A stretch of 64,000 bases of DNA from Acidobacteriota bacterium (GTDB taxonomy: Bacteria > Acidobacteriota > Holophagae > Acanthopleuribacterales > Acanthopleuribacteraceae): the NCBI GenBank assembly GCA_030066195.1, contig JASJCB010000006.1, positions 1 to 64,000 of the forward strand, written 5' to 3'. The translations under genes and the position numbers were made by a program. The notes under the pieces are model-generated. The model was not told where the DNA came from, ran no database searches, and saw only the letters and a list, made by a program, of their open reading frames with translations. Every line of letters begins with the position of its first letter. The first letter of the stretch is position 1. Shown piece after piece: positions 1 to 9,528 of this stretch.

Positions 1-1
1 G

Positions 2-1102
2 GAAACCCTGGGAAAGCTTTTGTACAACAAGATGCTTGAAACCCATAACAAGGCCAACGAATTAGAGAAGACCGACCTGGACGCCGCGGCGCAAGGCCAG
101 GTGCGCGCGGCGCGCATTGGGGCAGGCGCTTCCCCCTGCTACCCCAAATTGGACATCTACCACGCGGTCAACTTCAACATTGGCGTCAAGCTGATCACCA
201 GCAACCTGGAGCAGTCGAACCGTGACCTGGTGACCCAATTGTGCAAGGAACTGGCTGACTACACCGGTGAGTACAAGACCGATTTCCTCCGTAACATGGG
301 CGTCCGCGACTACAACTACGCCGCCAAGCTGTTCAACGCCGAGAAGTACGAGGAAGCCAGGGCCGTACTGGAAGCCATCCCCGCCCCGCCCGACGAGGAA
401 GAATACAACCGCGTCCTGGCCAACACCTACACCCTGATCATCGACAAGATCTGGGAAAACAACAAAGATGAGGAGAGCGAGACCGAACGTGCCGCCAACA
501 AGACAAAAATGGACGCCTTGATGGTCAAATTGGAAAAGGTCGACAGCAAGCAGCACGAGGTGATGAGACAACGTCTGGCCCAGTTGGAGTTGATTGAGTT
601 GGACAAGAAAGGCAAGTTGGAAGAGGCCCTGGAACTGGCAGCCAAGGATACTACGACCGAAATGAACCAGAAGAACTACCTGTCCGTTCTGGTGCGTTTC
701 AGCAACATCAAGCGCGAAAACAAGAATTGGGACAGCGCCTTGAGCATGTTGGACAATGCGGTTCAGGCCGACTGGTCCAAAACCATGCTCAACGACCTGC
801 GCTTCAATACTTACGTAGACTGGTTGGACAGCTTCAAGGAAGGCGACTATGCCGCGCAGATCGATGTCTACAAGAAGGCGTTCTCCGACGCCAAGCTGGA
901 TCTTGCCGGTGAAAACGGCCAAATCATGTCTCACAACTACGGCAATGCGCTCTACCTGAAGATCAACAACCTGATCGAAACCCGCAAGTTCAAGGAAGCC
1001 TCCGCGGCCAGTAAGGCGGCTCTCAAAGAAGTGCCGGAACATCCCGAACTGAAAAAGCAGGGGGAGTTGATCAAGCGTATCATGGACCGTATCGGCGGCT
1101 AG
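2..1102 (+). CDS. TPR-like repeat protein, 5' end outside window
   Basis: This is the C-terminal part of a helical repeat protein. The frame is open from base 2 with no stop upstream, so the gene starts outside the window; a TTG at 20 is in frame but there is no reason to prefer it. The visible 366 residues are rich in Lys, Glu, Ala and Leu. They contain TPR-like helical pairs, for example around LFNAEKYEEARAVLEAIP, LDKKGKLEEALELA and ETRKFKEASAASKAALKEVP. No catalytic motif is seen. The role is unknown; such proteins are normally scaffolds for protein-protein contacts. It is followed by a strong terminator, so it ends its transcription unit. Confidence 0.75.
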   Translation, partial: ETLGKLLYNKMLETHNKANELEKTDLDAAAQGQVRAARIGAGASPCYPKLDIYHAVNFNIGVKLITSNLEQSNRDLVTQLCKELADYTGEYKTDFLRNMGVRDYNYAAKLFNAEKYEEARAVLEAIPAPPDEEEYNRVLANTYTLIIDKIWENNKDEESETERAANKTKMDALMVKLEKVDSKQHEVMRQRLAQLELIELDKKGKLEEALELAAKDTTTEMNQKNYLSVLVRFSNIKRENKNWDSALSMLDNAVQADWSKTMLNDLRFNTYVDWLDSFKEGDYAAQIDVYKKAFSDAKLDLAGENGQIMSHNYGNALYLKINNLIETRKFKEASAASKAALKEVPEHPELKKQGELIKRIMDRIGG

Positions 1103-1127
1103 CTCTTCGCGTCGCAAAAGTTAAACG

Positions 1128-1167
1128 GGGCCGGTTTTCCTCTGGGAAGCCGGCCCTTTTGTTTTTT
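1128..1167 (+). terminator. Rho-independent terminator after TPR gene
   Basis: GGGCCGG (1128-1134) pairs with CCGGCCC (1150-1156). The stem continues inward through TTTTCC/GGGAAG with G-U wobbles, giving about 13 pairs. It is followed by a T-rich tail (CCCTTTTGTTTTTT). It lies 25 bases after the stop of the TPR-like gene. Confidence 0.85.
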
Positions 1168-1368
1168 CATGAAAACGGGGAGCGCTGATTACCCCCAGGC
1201 CTCAGAAATAAGCACAACGCCTTCAGTGTTTCCCATACCCGGGGGCGGCGGTATAGCGCCGATTTCGGCAAACCCGACATTCGCTTATGACTTCCAAGAT
1301 CGGCCTCGCTGGTGTAGAATGCCCTGGCCGGCCCTTGGCGGACGCGATTTCCGAAATGAGGAGACAGC

Positions 1369-1932
1369 ATGAACAGCGAGCAGGTATATATCACGGCGAA
1401 CCCCACACCGAACCCCGACGCCTTGAAATTCATCGTCGACCGCCAGATCGTTGACGGCGATCCGATTTCCATCAACGACCCCAAGGCGGCCGAGGGCAGC
1501 CTGTTGGCTGAGAAATTGTTCGAACTGGAAGGCGTCAAGACCCTGTTTGCCTTCCAGAACTTCGTTACGGTAACCAAGGACGGGGATCAACCCTGGCAGG
1601 AGTTTGCCCGGGCCATCGGTAAAATCATCCGCACGCAGATTCAAAGCGGTGAGCGACCCTATTTCCTACCTGCCGAGAAGATCCACCGCGATTCGGGCCT
1701 GGATGACGATGAAAAGGTCAGTATCATCAAAAGTGTGCTGGACGAGATTCGTCCCATGGTGGCCATGGACGGCGGCAATATCGTCTTCGCGGGTTACAAC
1801 GACGGAATCGTTCAGCTGATGATGCAAGGCAGCTGCGCCGGTTGCCCCAGTTCAACCATGACTCTGAAAAACGGTATTGAAACGCGCCTGCGAGAGTTGC
1901 TGCCGGAGTTGAAAGACGTGGTGGCCATCTAA
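1369..1932 (+). CDS. Nfu/NifU-type Fe-S cluster scaffold or carrier
   Basis: This 187-residue protein has the two-domain layout of mitochondrial NFU1 and related bacterial Nfu proteins. Residues 5-95 resemble the Nfu N-terminal domain (starting TANPTPNPDALKFIVDR). Residues 110-187 form the NifU C-terminal domain with the cluster-binding C156-x2-C159 in GSCAGCPSS. The family accepts a 4Fe-4S cluster between two monomers and passes it to apo-enzymes in the cytoplasm. A GAGGAG ribosome site lies 7 bases before the ATG. It stands alone, with no isc or suf genes beside it in this window. A Nfu carrier is the firm call; its client enzymes cannot be told. Confidence 0.93.
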   Translation: MNSEQVYITANPTPNPDALKFIVDRQIVDGDPISINDPKAAEGSLLAEKLFELEGVKTLFAFQNFVTVTKDGDQPWQEFARAIGKIIRTQIQSGERPYFLPAEKIHRDSGLDDDEKVSIIKSVLDEIRPMVAMDGGNIVFAGYNDGIVQLMMQGSCAGCPSSTMTLKNGIETRLRELLPELKDVVAI

Positions 1933-2784
1933 ACAGGTTTCCGGAAGCCGAACCGACGAAAGCCCCTGCCGCTCCGCCCGCGCATGATCGAGATATCGGA
2001 CTTGCGCGCGCATGGATATTGCACCGTATCCGTGCGCCGTCGGCTCCCTCATTACTACGATCAGGTCACGTCTTCCGGCTGATGTTGACTGTTTCCAGAA
2101 AAGAGCAATTCCGCGCAACCCGGCCCAAAATAAAAAAAGTGAATAATTTTCACATTTAGTCTGTACAATCAGCACCAAATCTGGAAAGATAGTCTGAACA
2201 TCATATCTAATGCCGCCGACGGCGGGCTTTATTGCACCTATTGATGTATTTCTTTCGGCGGTTCGATGGTTCAGCCTTCTTACTCTTTACACCGGAGTAA
2301 ATTCCATGTCTGCCTTGTCAACCTTACGCCTTCCCTTCGGCACTACGCCGAGAGAGGTCGACATCTTGCCTTTGCCCATTGCCTTACCGGCAGCAGGTAG
2401 ATCTGCCCAAGACTCGGGATAGTCTCAAGCTGCTTTTTGCAAACAAGTTGCTCCAGGGAAACCAACAGTTTCCCGCGGCCGGTGAGCACCTTGCCGAATG
2501 CGATTCAGGTGAAACGGGCGCCTCTTTGATTGAGAGCTGAAGACCCGATTTTATATGGCATGTCCCTGATTCGGTAGCGGCAAACAAAACTTGTTTGTAA
2601 TCGCCCTTGCCTTGTACTCATCACCGAAACCACCCCGGTTTCGGATCAACTCCCCTTTAACCCCGGGCGCGTTTCGGGCAGGTAGTGGTCTGCTCGTTCG
2701 AACCTACAATTTCCCATTTTCCATAACCACAATGTATCTAATGGTTTTTCTTTGAAACCACAAGCAGTTTTGGAGGATTTTCTA
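1933..2784 (+). other. Long intergenic region, no supported gene
   Basis: About 850 bases between the nfu gene and the next secreted-protein gene. Short frames exist but have poor start context and no recognisable protein. There are several small inverted repeats: GTGAA-taatt-TTCAC (2140-2154), CCGCC-gac-GGCGG (about 2213-2225) and CCGAAACC-acccc-GGTTTCGG (2624-2644). I could not match any known riboswitch core. It probably holds the promoter and long leader of the 2785 gene. Confidence 0.5.
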
Positions 2785-3387
2785 ATGAAGTTTTCAGTGA
2801 GGAAGATTTCGTTGCTTCTCGCTTTCGGCCTTATCATCACCCCCTGGGTCAGCGCGGGTAATGTGATGCAAATGAACCTTGACCAACTCACCAATCGCTC
2901 CGCCAAGATCTTTCGAGGTACCGTTCTGGATATGAAAACCGGAAGCCTGGAAATCGGCGGCGGCACCCTGCCCACCGTCACCTACGTGGTTCAGGTAACG
3001 GACGGTTTGAAAGGCACCTATCAAACCGTCAAGAACATGCAGGTTGCCGAAATCACCATGATCGGGACCGTCAAAAAAGAAGAACGTCGTTCCGGCGACA
3101 ACCTGCACATTTCCATTCTGCCCAAAATGCCGGAATTGCAGGTTGGCAGCGAGTACCTGCTGTTCTGCACCCAACCCAGCTCCGCCGGTCTGTGCACCAC
3201 CGTGGGCCTGGGCCAGGGCAGCTTCCGCATCGTGACCAAAAATAAAGTGGATACGCCGCTGAACGAAATCGATAACCTGGGTCTCTTCCGGGATATGCCC
3301 CAACGCAGTGCCCATTCCGATCCCAGCTCCATTACCTACACGGATCTGGCCAATGAGATTCGCAATATCATCGGAGGGGGCAAGTAA
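2785..3387 (+). CDS. Secreted protein of unknown function, coupled to metalloprotease
   Basis: This 200-residue protein starts with a typical Sec signal peptide (MKFSVRKISLLLAFGLIITP, cleavage probably after VSA). The ATG at 2785 is chosen over an in-frame TTG at 2752 because GGAGG lies 8 bases before it and the signal peptide begins there. The mature part has beta-strand-like stretches (KIFRGTVLDMKTGSLEIGGG, VTYVVQVTDGLKG) and a few cysteines near FCTQPSSAGLCTT. No family is recognised. Its TAA overlaps the ATG of the next gene in TAATG, so the two are translationally coupled. This suggests the product is a partner, inhibitor or chaperone of the protease. Confidence 0.8.
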   Translation: MKFSVRKISLLLAFGLIITPWVSAGNVMQMNLDQLTNRSAKIFRGTVLDMKTGSLEIGGGTLPTVTYVVQVTDGLKGTYQTVKNMQVAEITMIGTVKKEERRSGDNLHISILPKMPELQVGSEYLLFCTQPSSAGLCTTVGLGQGSFRIVTKNKVDTPLNEIDNLGLFRDMPQRSAHSDPSSITYTDLANEIRNIIGGGK

Positions 3388-6020
3388 TGAAAAAGCAACT
3401 TTTTTCCAAAGTCATCGCGGTAACGGCCGCCTGCCTCCTCATACTCCCCGGTTTCGCCGGCGGTAGCCTGGATATCTGTCAGTCCGGCGTGCCCTTTGTC
3501 TGGCCCGCCAACGGCACCGCAATAACCTACAATGTGGACATGGGTGGTCTGGCGACCTTGAACAGCGCCGACGCCACCCAGTTTGTCGACGATGCCTTCC
3601 AGCGTTGGGCCGACATCCCCTCCTGTGCGGCCTCCTACAAGAAAGGACCCGCCCTGGCCCAAGATATCGATGAGACCAATGTCATCGCTCTCTTGAACAC
3701 GCCGACTCCCGACGGCATCTCGCCCATCGTTTTGGACGAAGACGGCGACATTTTCAACCTGCTGTTCGGTTTCGGTTCCGGGGTCCTTGGTTTTGCAGGT
3801 CCCGAGTGGGTCAACCCCTCCGCTTGTGAAATCATCGAAGGCCTTGCCTTCATCAACGGCGGCGCCGTGGATGCGTTTTTCCCCTTGGAGGAACTGTTCG
3901 GTGTCGTGGTCCACGAACTGGGTCACTTCAGCGGCCTGGCCCACGTGGTGGTCAACGCCGAGGTAGCGCTTTTCGGTGACAGCACCGGTCCCTCGCCCAA
4001 CAATACCGTTCCCCCCGAAAACCTGTTTGAACGACTGGCCACCATGTATCCCTTCGCGGTTGTGGGCGGCGGTCAAGCCACTCCTGCCGCCGATGATATC
4101 GCCTACCTGACTTCCCTCTATCCCGAGCCCGGCGCCCTGGATAACGTGGGCCGCATCTCCGGTACCATCTTCGGCCCGGACGGCACCACCCGGATCAACG
4201 GTGTCAACATCATTGCCCGCAACCTGGCCGATCCGTTCGACGACGCGGTCTCGGTGATTTCGGGTTACCTGTCCACCTCCAGCAGTCAGGCCGACCCCAA
4301 CTCGGGTCGTTATACCCTGAATGGGCTGACCCCCGGCGCGGACTACATCGTTTTCGTTGACGAGTTGCTTGCCGGCGCCTTCTCCACCCCGGCGCTCAGT
4401 CCTCTGCCCGGCGCCGAGGAACTGTACAACGGCGCCAACGAGTCCTCCGACCCTACCACCGATGACCCGGCCGCGTTTACGACAATCACCGCCGTTGCCG
4501 GCACCACCATTCCCGACATCGACATCATCTTCAACACCCTGGCCCCGGGCCCCGTGCCCCTGGGTGACGATGACTTCGTAGAACTGACTCTGCCGTTCGA
4601 TTTTCAACTCTGCGGCGAAACCTATACCTCCGTGTTCCTTAACTCCAACGGTAACCTGACCTTCGGCGCGCCCAGCACCGATTTCTCCGAATCCAAAGCC
4701 GATATGTTGGGCGGCCCGCCTCGCATCGCCGGTTTGTGGACGGACCTCAACCCCACCGGCGGCGGCGTGGTTTCCTTCGACATTCCCTCGTCCAAGGAAT
4801 TCGTGGTTCGCTTCGACGGCGTACCCTCCTTCCCCGCTACCGGCTCCAATACCTTCGAAATCAAGCTGGAGAAGAAGGGTCGTGTCACGCTCACCTATGA
4901 CGGCGTCACCGAGGCCTTTGCCGTGGTCGGCACCAGTTGCGGCAGCGACAACACCACCGGTTTCGAGACGGAAGACGACTTCAGCAACAGTCTGTGGCTA
5001 AGCTTTTGGAAGGTTGCTTTCTACGAGGAATTCGCCGCGGCGGATTTCGACCTGGACAACACCTCACGTCGTTTCAACGTACCCAAGAAAGCCTTCAAGG
5101 ACCGTTTTGAACCCAACAACACATTGGCCGACGCGGCGCATATTCGCCCGGACTTCAGCAGCAACAGCAGCCGCTTCCACCTGACCCGAATCGACGGTGA
5201 AAGTGACGATGTGGACTTCTTCGAGTTCGATCTCAAGGCTAACCAGTTCATCGCCATCGAGGTAGTGGGCGGTAACCTGGACTCCTTCATCGGCCTGTTC
5301 GACCGCAACACGGGCGACTTGCTGATCACCGATGATGACGGCGGCGGCGGCCTTAAATCGCGCCTGTTATTACAGGCCAATGAAGATCTGGAACTGGCGC
5401 TGGCCGTGACCACCTTCCCCGACTTCGATTTCACCGGCGACGGCGGCAGCAGCGGTCGTTACCTGTTGACGGTCAACAAATACGACGGTGAGGTCCTGCC
5501 GCAGGGCGACGACACCACCTTCGAATTGCCGCTTGGTTTCGACTTCCACTTCAACGGCCAGGACTACAGCAGTGTCTTCGTCAACTCCAACGGTAACCTG
5601 ACCTTCGGTGCTTCCGATACGTCCTTCTTCTCGTCGGTTTCCCTGCTGCTGAACGGCCCGCCCCGCGTCGCTCCGCTGTGGGTCGACCTGAATCCCAGTA
5701 CGGGCCTGGTCATCGCGGAAGATACATTCTTCGGCAAGAAGATCAACTTCGTCAGTACTCCCAACTTCTTCTCCACCCAGCCCAACTACTTCTCGGTAGA
5801 ACTGCAAAAATGGGGCGGCATCTCCTTCGACTACGAGGCGATTTCTTCCTTCTCATCCATTGTAGGCGTCACCGAGGGCGGCGGTGCGGTCGATCCGGGT
5901 CCCAGTGACTTCTCCAGTTGGTGGACCTTCCCCAGCGCTCAAGGAACCTCCTACGAGCAATTCAGCTCGTCAACCAATATGTTCGATCTTGGTTTCTTCG
6001 GCGTCTGGTTCTGGCCGTGA
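3387..6020 (+). CDS. Secreted matrixin-like zinc metalloprotease with adhesion domains
   Basis: 877 residues with an N-terminal signal peptide. The catalytic domain (about 25-250) carries the metzincin site HELGHFSGLAH (H176, E177, H180, H186) and a plausible Met-turn at LATMYPF. Next comes a carboxypeptidase-regulatory-like segment (about 255-340). Two copies of a nidogen-like module then start near residues 393 and 707, sharing the motif VF(L/V)NSNGNLTFGA and a PPR(I/V)A-LW-DLNP stretch. A bacterial pre-peptidase C-type domain (about 571-700, starting DRFEPNN) sits between them. The likely role is extracellular protein breakdown. It overlaps the stop of the upstream secreted-protein gene by one base and ends at a strong terminator. 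The enzyme class is well supported; the substrate is unknown. Confidence 0.85.
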   Translation: MKKQLFSKVIAVTAACLLILPGFAGGSLDICQSGVPFVWPANGTAITYNVDMGGLATLNSADATQFVDDAFQRWADIPSCAASYKKGPALAQDIDETNVIALLNTPTPDGISPIVLDEDGDIFNLLFGFGSGVLGFAGPEWVNPSACEIIEGLAFINGGAVDAFFPLEELFGVVVHELGHFSGLAHVVVNAEVALFGDSTGPSPNNTVPPENLFERLATMYPFAVVGGGQATPAADDIAYLTSLYPEPGALDNVGRISGTIFGPDGTTRINGVNIIARNLADPFDDAVSVISGYLSTSSSQADPNSGRYTLNGLTPGADYIVFVDELLAGAFSTPALSPLPGAEELYNGANESSDPTTDDPAAFTTITAVAGTTIPDIDIIFNTLAPGPVPLGDDDFVELTLPFDFQLCGETYTSVFLNSNGNLTFGAPSTDFSESKADMLGGPPRIAGLWTDLNPTGGGVVSFDIPSSKEFVVRFDGVPSFPATGSNTFEIKLEKKGRVTLTYDGVTEAFAVVGTSCGSDNTTGFETEDDFSNSLWLSFWKVAFYEEFAAADFDLDNTSRRFNVPKKAFKDRFEPNNTLADAAHIRPDFSSNSSRFHLTRIDGESDDVDFFEFDLKANQFIAIEVVGGNLDSFIGLFDRNTGDLLITDDDGGGGLKSRLLLQANEDLELALAVTTFPDFDFTGDGGSSGRYLLTVNKYDGEVLPQGDDTTFELPLGFDFHFNGQDYSSVFVNSNGNLTFGASDTSFFSSVSLLLNGPPRVAPLWVDLNPSTGLVIAEDTFFGKKINFVSTPNFFSTQPNYFSVELQKWGGISFDYEAISSFSSIVGVTEGGGAVDPGPSDFSSWWTFPSAQGTSYEQFSSSTNMFDLGFFGVWFWP

Positions 6021-6042
6021 TCATCATCGTTCGTTAATTAAC

Positions 6043-6074
6043 ATGGCGCCGGTTTATCCGGCGCCATTTTTTTT
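6043..6074 (+). terminator. Rho-independent terminator after metalloprotease
   Basis: ATGGCGCCGG (6043-6052), loop TTTAT, then CCGGCGCCAT (6058-6067), followed by seven Ts. The 10-bp stem is perfect. It closes the two-gene metalloprotease unit. Confidence 0.93.
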
Positions 6075-6194
6075 GCCCGAAAAAAAAGACTCGAATGATC
6101 ACCTTTACCCGGCTTCAGAGGCCGGCATCAGGCTTGCTTGTTCCATAACCGTCCGGCCTCGTCCGGGCTTCATTTTCGGTTAGAGGATTCCATC

Positions 6195-9134
6195 ATGCCT
6201 TTCCTGCCTTTGTTTGTGCTCTTCTTGTCCGTTGCCGGCTTTGCCCAACTGCCCACGCCCTATGAACTTATCGAAACATCCAACCTGGCCCCTTCAAATC
6301 CCGGCAGCTTTACCGCTTTCAACGGCGATATCTACTTTGCCGCGGAACACGTGCTGTTCGGCCGCGAACTCTGGGTCTTGCGAGCCGGTGAAGAACGGCC
6401 GCGATTGTTTGAAGACCTGGCGCCCGGCGAAGGTTACGGCGTCAGCGGGGAACTGTTGTTGATTGACGGACGGCTGTATTACGACTCCAGCCAGGGGTTG
6501 ATCATTATCAACCCGGACGACACGCGGGTTTGGACAGGTATCAAGGGCGCAAGGATTTTCAACGGCAGGTTTTACACCTACGAGGACGGCATCCTCTCAG
6601 TGGTCGAGGGTGAGACCACGGTTTCCCTGGGTCCCTTCGATCTGTTTGCGGGAGAAACTCAGTTCGTCGATATGGGCGACGACCTGTTTGCCATTAGCGC
6701 TGTCCGGGATAGGGGGTTCACTGTCTCCCGCTTGGGTGAATCCGGTTTCGAAGAGGTGACACTTTTTATTGAGGACGAAAACTTGTTCGGACCCGGCCCT
6801 GATCGCGGCATGAACATGGAACTGATTCCCGCCGCCGATCGCTTCTACATGCTGATCGACCGTGGAAACGACGGCGACCCCGTCGAAGAACTATGGGTAA
6901 GCGACGGAACCGCCCAAGGCACGAAACTCCTGAGCAGTGCGGACGATATTTCGGCGGCAGCCGTGCTAGGTGACACCCTGTATTTTCTTGCCCCTAATGA
7001 GGTCAACAACGGCCTTTGGATGACCGACGGCACCCCGGAAGGCACGCGGGCTTTCACCAATCTGGTCGGTCTACACCTAAGCGGCCTGTCCGTTGTGAAC
7101 GATACCTTGTTACTGCATGCCAATAGTTCGGGTTTGTTGCGCTTTACCGGCGGCGGTTACGAGCAAATCGGCGATTTCCGGGTCTTTTCCATACGGGACG
7201 AACTCAATGACAATCTGGTTCTGCCGGGCGACGGCTATGCCTACGGTTTCGCCTCTCACGACAGTCGACACCACCTGATGCGTACGGACGGCACTGTCGA
7301 GGGTACCGTCCTGGTTGCTCCCCTTTCTTTTTTCCCTGAAACCAAGGATCTGGCAGCGGCGGGTGATCGGGTGTTATTAGGCGGGGAAGACGAACCCGTT
7401 CTGGTTCAGGACGGCGCCATGTCCTTCCTGGATATCAACCCGGATACTTCCAAATACACGGATGGGGCCTATGAGGCGAACATCGTCAACGGCAAGCTTT
7501 ACTACATCACCGCCGACACCCTTCGGCGCATGGACGACGACGCATCGACACCGGTGCTGGGCCTGGAGGGAGCCGACCTCAGCGGGTTCGAAATATTCTC
7601 AGCCGGTGACCGCGTTGTCGTCTTCAATCTTTCTGACCAGACAGCGCATCTTTTGGGCGATACCCTGGAAGAAACCCAAACGACGAGTCTGGATTTCGGT
7701 CCGAACACTGTTGTCAGACAAATATTGCCGGCGGATGATCGATTCTTTTTGTCGGTAGACGTTCATGACAAATTTGAGGTCTGGGTAGCTGACGGCAATT
7801 TGGAAAACCTGACGCTTGTGGATACGATCACGCCATTGCCATTTTACTTCGAAGTCGAGAGCCATGACGACCGTCTCTATTACATGAAGCAAATCGATGA
7901 TGCCTTTCACCTGATATCCGCGGGCGGCCCCGGGGATGTGGTTGCAGTTGCCGAACTGCTGGACGACGAACCTCAATCCTGGGAAGAAGGCATCAGTGAA
8001 TTTCGCCTGGTGAACGGGGCGCTGTACTTCGCTCTGGAGGTACCCTACTACGACAGCTATCTTCTAGATTGGAGAACCAGAACCGAATGGCATCGCACGG
8101 ACGGCACGGCGGAAGGCACCTATCCCGACCCGGACGGCATCTTTCCCATTCTGGCCCTGAGCGGCGGTAACTTCCGTCTTTTCGATAACGATAACCACTG
8201 GGGCGGCGCAACGCTTTATCGCTACCCGGAAGACGGCAGCAGAGAATTTTTTGTCAACTCCCTGGACGCGCGGCACCGTTGGGCCGAGCACCGCCCTGTA
8301 AACGGCAACTATGCTTTTCCGGTGATCGCCTTCGGCAACCTGCCGATGGGTTTCTACATCACGGACGGCACCATGGAAGGCACCAGGCTGATCTACGATT
8401 TCGAGGCCGATTTCGATATGCCGGAACTCACCTTCCTTGGCCAGGACGGTTCTCTGATCTACTTCGCGGAAGATATTCGATATGCCTACAATCGTTATAA
8501 CCTCTGGGCCTGCAACATGGAGAGTGATTCCCTGACCATGCTTGCTCGAGACCTGAATCTGGGCGAGGCCTTGGAAGAAAGCATCGTTTTCGACGGACAC
8601 CTGTTCTTCCGGGCGTCCGATGAGGAGACGGGACAGGAATTATGGCAAAGCGACGGCACGCCGGAGGGAACAATCAGCCTGGACCTGAACCCGGGACGCT
8701 TGAGTGCTCAACCCAGTAATCTGACCGTTCACAACGACGTCCTATGGCTGAGAGCATGGGCGGAAGACGGCTACTGGTACTGGTGGCGCCGCGAGCGCTT
8801 CACCTCCACGGAACCGTTGGACGTCTCCATCCTGGCCCCAAGCTTCACCGTCGGCAGTTGTCCGGCCTCGGCCTATGCGCGAGGAGATACGGCCAACGCC
8901 GAATTCCAGTGGACAATCCAAGGCGGCGTCATCGTGGGTCCCGACGATACCCACAAAATCCGCTACCGAGCCCTGGGTACGGACCCGGTAACCCTATCGC
9001 TGACGGTAACCAGAGGAGAAAGAAGAGGCGAAGCCCAAACCGATTCATCGGTGATCCTCATCCCCTTCGACCCTTGTGGTGAACAAGTCGCGGGTCAGAT
9101 CCGAAGTGACGGTCTCCTCCCAACTCATCGATAG
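6195..9134 (+). CDS. Secreted ELWxxDGT-repeat protein
   Basis: 979 residues. The ATG at 6195 is preferred because GAGG lies 8 bases upstream and a signal peptide (MPFLPLFVLFLSVAGFAQ) begins there. The mature protein repeats the motif [E/G]LW.[S/T]DGT..GT, with clear copies near residues 232, 273 and 814 and weaker copies near 361, 632 and 721. Between them are beta-rich stretches of the form LYF-A-DE--G-ELW. Such repeats are known from surface or secreted proteins of several bacterial phyla and probably form a beta-propeller. The C-terminus (about 890-979) resembles an Ig/PKD-like beta domain. No enzymatic residues are visible. It lies alone between a terminator and a palindrome-rich region. 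Confidence 0.8.
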   Translation: MPFLPLFVLFLSVAGFAQLPTPYELIETSNLAPSNPGSFTAFNGDIYFAAEHVLFGRELWVLRAGEERPRLFEDLAPGEGYGVSGELLLIDGRLYYDSSQGLIIINPDDTRVWTGIKGARIFNGRFYTYEDGILSVVEGETTVSLGPFDLFAGETQFVDMGDDLFAISAVRDRGFTVSRLGESGFEEVTLFIEDENLFGPGPDRGMNMELIPAADRFYMLIDRGNDGDPVEELWVSDGTAQGTKLLSSADDISAAAVLGDTLYFLAPNEVNNGLWMTDGTPEGTRAFTNLVGLHLSGLSVVNDTLLLHANSSGLLRFTGGGYEQIGDFRVFSIRDELNDNLVLPGDGYAYGFASHDSRHHLMRTDGTVEGTVLVAPLSFFPETKDLAAAGDRVLLGGEDEPVLVQDGAMSFLDINPDTSKYTDGAYEANIVNGKLYYITADTLRRMDDDASTPVLGLEGADLSGFEIFSAGDRVVVFNLSDQTAHLLGDTLEETQTTSLDFGPNTVVRQILPADDRFFLSVDVHDKFEVWVADGNLENLTLVDTITPLPFYFEVESHDDRLYYMKQIDDAFHLISAGGPGDVVAVAELLDDEPQSWEEGISEFRLVNGALYFALEVPYYDSYLLDWRTRTEWHRTDGTAEGTYPDPDGIFPILALSGGNFRLFDNDNHWGGATLYRYPEDGSREFFVNSLDARHRWAEHRPVNGNYAFPVIAFGNLPMGFYITDGTMEGTRLIYDFEADFDMPELTFLGQDGSLIYFAEDIRYAYNRYNLWACNMESDSLTMLARDLNLGEALEESIVFDGHLFFRASDEETGQELWQSDGTPEGTISLDLNPGRLSAQPSNLTVHNDVLWLRAWAEDGYWYWWRRERFTSTEPLDVSILAPSFTVGSCPASAYARGDTANAEFQWTIQGGVIVGPDDTHKIRYRALGTDPVTLSLTVTRGERRGEAQTDSSVILIPFDPCGEQVAGQIRSDGLLPTHR

Positions 9135-9337
9135 AGCGGACTGAAATGATCGCAAAATTCCGCTCAAATGAACCGCACCTTGGTTATCGATGATGCGATC
9201 CCCTATGTAACCCGCGACCTCTTAAAAACTCCTGGTCACGCCGGACATTTTTCTCATGAGGGTCCTCTCGTGATGTTTTTACACCCTATGCATGCTACAT
9301 AGGGTCGGAAACCGATGATATACCCGGTTCATATCGT

Positions 9338-9374
9338 TTCGAGCCCCGGCAATCGTTGACAAACCGGGCTCGAA
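9338..9374. repeat. Inverted repeat TTCGAGCCC(C)GG
   Basis: TTCGAGCCCCGG (9338-9349) faces CCGGGCTCGAA (9364-9374) across a 14-base loop, with one bulged C in the left arm. It differs in sequence from the CCCTATGYA palindromes but lies within the same cluster. There is no T-tract on either side. Confidence 0.6.
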
Positions 9375-9473
9375 TTCAGTTGAACTCTTGCAATCGACGA
9401 AATCATCGGCCGGTAAAAATATGAACGCCCGTTTTCGGAGATTTTGGGGGGGTTGCAGACTACATACCCTTAG

Positions 9474-9528
9474 AAACCGTTGATGCGACCCCCTATGTAG
9501 ATTACATAGGGGGTGAAATCAACGGTTT
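9474..9528. repeat. Two-tier long palindrome
   Basis: Outer arms AAACCGTTGAT (9474-9484) and ATCAACGGTTT (9518-9528) are perfect complements. After a 4-base internal mismatch (GCGA/TGAA), inner arms CCCCCTATGTA (9489-9499) and TACATAGGGGG (9503-9513) are also perfect, closing on a 3-base loop. The 22 paired positions form the most complete copy in the cluster. Confidence 0.85.

Noticed and set aside
2210-2644. Possible riboswitch before the secreted-protein gene
   Set aside because: Small hairpins are present but no core of a known class (c-di-GMP, cobalamin, glycine) could be matched.
3336-4607. Long open frame on the minus strand inside the metalloprotease gene
   Set aside because: It is a shadow of the GC-rich plus-strand gene: low-complexity Gly/Val sequence, no ribosome site and no recognisable motif.
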